NCBI GenBank assembly: GCA_003533785.1
Contig: DQCR01000019.1
Location: 1 to 9,588, forward strand
Source of the DNA: Flavobacteriaceae bacterium
Lineage (GTDB): Bacteria > Bacteroidota > Bacteroidia > Flavobacteriales > Flavobacteriaceae
Length of the DNA stretch: 9,588 nt
Reading direction: 5' to 3'
Shown here: one piece after another, positions 6,669-9,588 of the stretch
Numbering within the stretch: position 1 is the stretch's first letter
Layout of the letters: every line of letters starts with the position of its first letter
Notes under the pieces: model-generated
Seen by the model: the letters and a program-made list of their open reading frames with translations, nothing else
Told to the model about the DNA's origin: nothing
The model's database searches: none
Position numbers and translations under genes: made by a program

Positions 6669-7574
6669 ATGGTTGATATTACACATAAAAAAAACACCCT
6701 TCGCATTGCAACCGCAGAGGCCCTGCTTATTGTAAGTAAAGAAACAACGATTAAAGCCATTCTAAACAAAACTGTTCCCAAAGGCGATGTTTTTGAAATG
6801 AGTCGTGCAGCTGGATTATTGGGGGTTAAAAAAACACCTGAATTATTGCCAGACTGCCATCCATTACCCATTGAATATGCCGGGTTTGAATTTGAAATCA
6901 ACGGTTTGGAAATCAAAATTTCTTGTACGCTAAAAACCATCTATAAAACAGGTGTAGAGGTGGAGGCCATGCATGGCGCGAGTATCGTTGCGCTAAATAT
7001 GTATGACATGCTGAAGCCGCTTGACAAAGGCATTGAAATAGGTACGATCAGACTGGTTTCTAAGCATGGCGGTAAAAGTGATCGACACCAAGTAAAAGCA
7101 ATTATCAGTAGTGCTGTTACCGTCTGTTCTGATACCGTTTCAAAAAAAGAAAAAGAGGACAAAGCCGGAAAAGAGGTAATTAAAACTATAGAAAACTGGG
7201 GTGTAAGCGTTTCAGATTATAGTGTCATTCCAGATGACATTGAACAAATTCAAGCCCAACTCAAAAAACATATAGATGCGAAAACAGCCCTGATTCTTTT
7301 TGTAGGTGGAACAGGACTTTCGCCCAGAGATCAAACTCCAGAGGCCATTGCTCCTTTACTGGAAAAACGTATCCCTGGTATGGAAGAAGCCATTCGGAAA
7401 TACGGGCAAGACCGAACGTCGTATGCTGCGTTATCCAGAAGTGTTGTCGGGATGATAGGAACTAGTTTAGTCATGGCTTTACCTGGGTCAACCAAAGGAG
7501 CTATAGAATCTCTAAACGCTGTTTTTCCTGAAGCCTTTCATCTTTTCGACATTATTAAAGGAGCACAACACTAA
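6669..7574 (+). CDS. moaCB: Fused MoaC-MogA (MoaC/MoaB-type) cofactor synthesis protein
   Basis: Two enzymes of the pathway are fused in one 301-residue protein. The N-terminal MoaC domain (about 1-140) finishes formation of cyclic pyranopterin monophosphate from the MoaA product. It carries KGDVFEMSRAAG at 38-49, the PDCHPL histidine H64, KTGVEVEAMHGAS at 93-105, YDMLK at 112-116 and SKHGGKS at 131-137, so all the main catalytic positions look intact. The C-terminal domain (about 143-301) is MogA/MoaB-like and would adenylate molybdopterin before MoeA acts. It shows GGTGLSPRDQTPEA at 213-226, ALSRSVVG at 254-261 and LPGS at 271-274. Almost no linker separates them. No separate mogA or moaB is present in the window. 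The gene sits two bases from both neighbours. This fusion is a known arrangement in Bacteroidota. Confidence 0.94.
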   Translation: MVDITHKKNTLRIATAEALLIVSKETTIKAILNKTVPKGDVFEMSRAAGLLGVKKTPELLPDCHPLPIEYAGFEFEINGLEIKISCTLKTIYKTGVEVEAMHGASIVALNMYDMLKPLDKGIEIGTIRLVSKHGGKSDRHQVKAIISSAVTVCSDTVSKKEKEDKAGKEVIKTIENWGVSVSDYSVIPDDIEQIQAQLKKHIDAKTALILFVGGTGLSPRDQTPEAIAPLLEKRIPGMEEAIRKYGQDRTSYAALSRSVVGMIGTSLVMALPGSTKGAIESLNAVFPEAFHLFDIIKGAQH

Positions 7575-7576
7575 GT

Positions 7577-8584
7577 ATGGATAGCCAAAACGCTCCCTTA
7601 ACAGATTCCTTTAAGAGGCATCACAACTACCTCAGGATATCACTAACCGAAAGGTGTAATTTGCGATGTTCCTATTGCATGCCCGTAGATGGAGTTCAAC
7701 TGAGCCCAGCGGAACATTTGATGAACGCAGATGAAATTTTTATTATTGCACAAACCTTTGTCAAGTTTGGAGTAACTAAAATTCGTCTTACGGGTGGAGA
7801 ACCCTTGGTAAGAAAAGATTTTCCGAAAATTCTTGAATTACTTTCCACTTTAAATGTAGAACTCTCCCTCACCAGCAACGCCGTTTCCATTGACCGTCAT
7901 TTTGAGCAGTTGAAAAATGCTGGAGTGAAAACCGTAAATATCAGCTTGGATACCCTAAATGCAGAACGTTTTCACGACATCACCTTTAGAAATTATTTTG
8001 ACCGTGTGTATCAAAATATTTTAAAATTGATTACCGAAGGATTTAAAGTCAAAATCAATGCGGTGCTTATGCGTGGGGTAAACGAAGATGAAATTCTTGA
8101 TTTTATAGCCTTTACGAAAGCTCAACCTGTTGCGTTTCGATTTATCGAATTCATGCCTTTTGACGGCAACCAATGGAAGCGTGAAAAAACAGTTTCTTAT
8201 CAAGAAATTATGGAAAAAGTCCAAAGTGCGTATTCGCCTGAGCAAATTATTCGGCTTGAAGATGCACCTAACGATACCGCAAAAAATTATACTATTCAAG
8301 GGCATCAAGGTACGTTTGCTATCATCAGTACGGTAACAAATCCCTTTTGCGATCAATGTAACCGTATCCGACTTACAGCCAACGGACAACTAAAAAATTG
8401 TTTGTTTTCTCAAAAAGAAAATGATTTGCTTACTGCTTTAAGAAATAAAGAAGATCTAGAACCTATCATACGCCAAAACCTCGCCGTAAAGTTTGCCGTA
8501 CGGTCAGGGCTTGATGCACCTGAAAGTTTTGACGACCCCAAACAGCACCAGCAAAATCGAAGTATGATTACTATTGGGGGCTAA
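7577..8584 (+). CDS. moaA: GTP 3',8-cyclase MoaA (radical SAM)
   Basis: MoaA carries out the first step of molybdenum cofactor synthesis, rearranging GTP to 3',8-cyclo-GTP with S-adenosylmethionine and two [4Fe-4S] clusters; MoaC completes the reaction. The radical-SAM cluster motif C27-x3-C31-x2-C34 lies in TERCNLRCSYCMP. LTGGEPL at 71-77 binds SAM. The second, GTP-side cluster uses C258, C261 and C275, with the conserved arginines of CNRIRL at 261-266. The protein ends in the Gly-Gly tail (334-335) that is essential for activity in this family. The 335-residue length is typical. It is the last forward gene, two bases after moaC-mogA, and its stop lies within the end of the convergent mocA-like gene. 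Confidence 0.96.
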   Translation: MDSQNAPLTDSFKRHHNYLRISLTERCNLRCSYCMPVDGVQLSPAEHLMNADEIFIIAQTFVKFGVTKIRLTGGEPLVRKDFPKILELLSTLNVELSLTSNAVSIDRHFEQLKNAGVKTVNISLDTLNAERFHDITFRNYFDRVYQNILKLITEGFKVKINAVLMRGVNEDEILDFIAFTKAQPVAFRFIEFMPFDGNQWKREKTVSYQEIMEKVQSAYSPEQIIRLEDAPNDTAKNYTIQGHQGTFAIISTVTNPFCDQCNRIRLTANGQLKNCLFSQKENDLLTALRNKEDLEPIIRQNLAVKFAVRSGLDAPESFDDPKQHQQNRSMITIGG

Positions 8585-9173
8585 ATTCTTTAACCAGCTT
8601 TTGATAGACTTCTTGAGTATCCATATCGATTAAAGTATCCCTTGCGTTAATTGCAATTGTGTTTGCCCTATTTTTTTTTAGAATCACTTTTGCACCTTCT
8701 TCCCCACTCAATGATTGCAGTTGAGCTGAATAATACGCATCAAACAAAACAGGTACACCCACCCAACCCGAGTCTGACTCAGAAGCAATGATTTGGTTTT
8801 TTCCTTTTTCAAAGCGAGCTCTCATAGCCGAATAATGTGAGGCTGACACCAGAGGTTGATCTATAAGTGAAATTAGAAAACCGTCTATATTTGGGTTGGA
8901 TTTGCAAATCTGTTGAATGCCATAAGCCAATGAATCGCCCATTCCTTTTTCCCATTGGTTGAATTGAATGAGTTCTACATTGTAATTTTTTAGAAGGGGT
9001 TGAATCCGCTCCGCATAGGCTCCCAAAATGACATACACCTTGTCCGTAGTCGGTAAAATCGTTTCAACTTGAAATTGAATAAGGCTTTTATTTCCCCATT
9101 TTAAAAGCTGTTTGGGCTCCCCCATTCGCCTCGAAGTCCCTGCCGCTAATAATATATGAGGTATATTAGTCAT
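8571..9173 (-). CDS. mocA: MocA/MobA-like molybdopterin nucleotidyltransferase
   Basis: This cytosolic enzyme is predicted to transfer CMP from CTP to the molybdenum cofactor, giving the cytosine dinucleotide form used by many bacterial hydroxylases of the IorAB, CO dehydrogenase and PaoABC types. The N terminus has the nucleotide-binding signature LLAAGTSRRMGEPKQLL at 8-24. It also has NQWEKGMGDSLAYG at 72-85, the metal-binding DQP at 105-107, GVPVLF at 139-144, and DMDTQEVY at 183-190. The block usually reading GDxGAR is GEEGAK at 157-162. At 200 residues it is full length. The neighbouring hydroxylase and XdhC-type gene favour MocA over the GTP-using MobA, but the nucleotide preference cannot be proven by eye. 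It overlaps the upstream xdhC-like gene by 8 bases, implying coupled translation. Confidence 0.87.
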   Translation of the reverse strand: MTNIPHILLAAGTSRRMGEPKQLLKWGNKSLIQFQVETILPTTDKVYVILGAYAERIQPLLKNYNVELIQFNQWEKGMGDSLAYGIQQICKSNPNIDGFLISLIDQPLVSASHYSAMRARFEKGKNQIIASESDSGWVGVPVLFDAYYSAQLQSLSGEEGAKVILKKNRANTIAINARDTLIDMDTQEVYQKLVKEFSPQ

Positions 9174-9588
9174 GAATTCTACCCGATTTTTCTTTTAGCT
9201 GAACCGGTTTCTGATTGCGTATCACACTTAGGATTTCAGCCAAGATGGATACTGCAATTTCTTCTGCACTTTCTGCTCCAATATTAATTCCAGCAGGACC
9301 GTGAAGTCGTTCTAGAAAATCGATGGATAATTCAGGATTGAAATCCAAGGCTTTTTCCAATACCCGTTCTCTCCTGTGTTTAGGTCCTAAAACTCCGAAG
9401 TAAGCGGGTTGAGTATCCGCTAAAGCAAGCAAGTATTGTACATCCTTATTGAAACTATGTGTCATCAACATTACAGCAGTTTGATCATCGATTGGACTTA
9501 CATCTAACGTCTCAAAAGTTGGAGTAATTAATTCATGTGCTCCCTCAAAAAAAGCTTTGGTTTTTGCTTCATCTGGGGCTGCAACAAC
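9166..9588 (-). CDS. XdhC/CoxF-family maturation factor, C-terminal part (runs off right edge)
   Basis: XdhC-type proteins bind the molybdenum cofactor, protect it during sulfuration and deliver it to xanthine oxidase-family apoenzymes. The reading frame stays open from the stop at 9166 to the last base, giving 140 visible residues; the start lies outside. The internal ATG at 9471 is not the true start, because the 39 residues before it (beginning VVAAPDEAKTKAFF) continue the same domain. Seen here is the C-terminal domain with AVMLMTHSFNKD, the glycine-bearing YFGVLGPKHRRERV and the signature HGPAGINIGAESAEEIAVSI. Full-length family members are roughly 250-390 residues, so about half or more is missing. 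It lies upstream of, and overlaps, the mocA-like gene by 8 bases. Its proximity to the hydroxylase genes suggests IorAB is its client. Confidence 0.88.
   Translation of the reverse strand, partial: VVAAPDEAKTKAFFEGAHELITPTFETLDVSPIDDQTAVMLMTHSFNKDVQYLLALADTQPAYFGVLGPKHRRERVLEKALDFNPELSIDFLERLHGPAGINIGAESAEEIAVSILAEILSVIRNQKPVQLKEKSGRIHD

Noticed and set aside
8021..8389. Longest reverse-strand open frame inside moaA (122 residues), and a similar 115-residue one at 2531-2878 inside the large subunit
   Set aside because: Both lie opposite strongly conserved genes, resemble no family I recognise, and have no initiation signal; they are shadows.
9469..9471. Internal ATG as the start of a short 101-residue reverse-strand protein
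   Set aside because: The frame is open to the window edge and the preceding residues continue the XdhC-like domain, so the gene is cut by the window and not short.

Overview
The window looks like chromosomal DNA of a Bacteroidota bacterium, most likely a flavobacterium. It is AT-rich, Shine-Dalgarno motifs are mostly absent, genes are packed with spacings of a few bases, and the protein sequences have a flavobacterial flavour (for example the MoaC-MogA fusion and the rhodanese-tailed MoeB). The taxon is inferred by eye from style, not from a database search. I see no mobile element, tRNA, rRNA or CRISPR array.

Layout. Positions 1-234 are AT-rich non-coding DNA with a clear intrinsic terminator (67-95) that closes an upstream transcript, followed by weak promoter candidates. 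A forward-strand run then fills 235-8584: a two-gene molybdenum hydroxylase (iron-sulfur small subunit, then a large Mo-binding subunit with a twin-arginine signal), a 79-base gap, then moeA, a TSUP (TauE/SafE) membrane permease, moaD, a MoeB-rhodanese fusion, moaE, a moaC-mogA fusion and moaA. From the permease onward these genes are 1-6 bases apart. Converging on them from the reverse strand are a MocA-type nucleotidyltransferase, which overlaps the end of moaA by 14 bases, and the C-terminal part of an XdhC-family maturation factor that runs off the right edge.

How it works together. The genes cover almost the whole route from GTP to an active molybdenum hydroxylase. MoaA and the MoaC domain make cyclic pyranopterin monophosphate. 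MoeB charges the Gly-Gly tail of MoaD, and MoaD/MoaE put the dithiolene sulfurs in. The MogA domain adenylates molybdopterin and MoeA inserts molybdate. MocA should add CMP to give the cytosine dinucleotide form, and XdhC-type proteins carry and sulfurate the cofactor for this enzyme family. The enzyme itself belongs to the isoquinoline 1-oxidoreductase-like (IorAB) branch and is probably exported folded by the Tat system. Its substrate and electron acceptor cannot be read from the window.

Most of this is recognisable biology. The least explained part is the TSUP permease embedded between moeA and moaD. Smaller oddities are the loss of zinc-ligand cysteines and a shortened rhodanese in MoeB, a shifted lysine in MoaE, and a Shine-Dalgarno sequence made of the two codons for MoaD's catalytic Gly-Gly tail.
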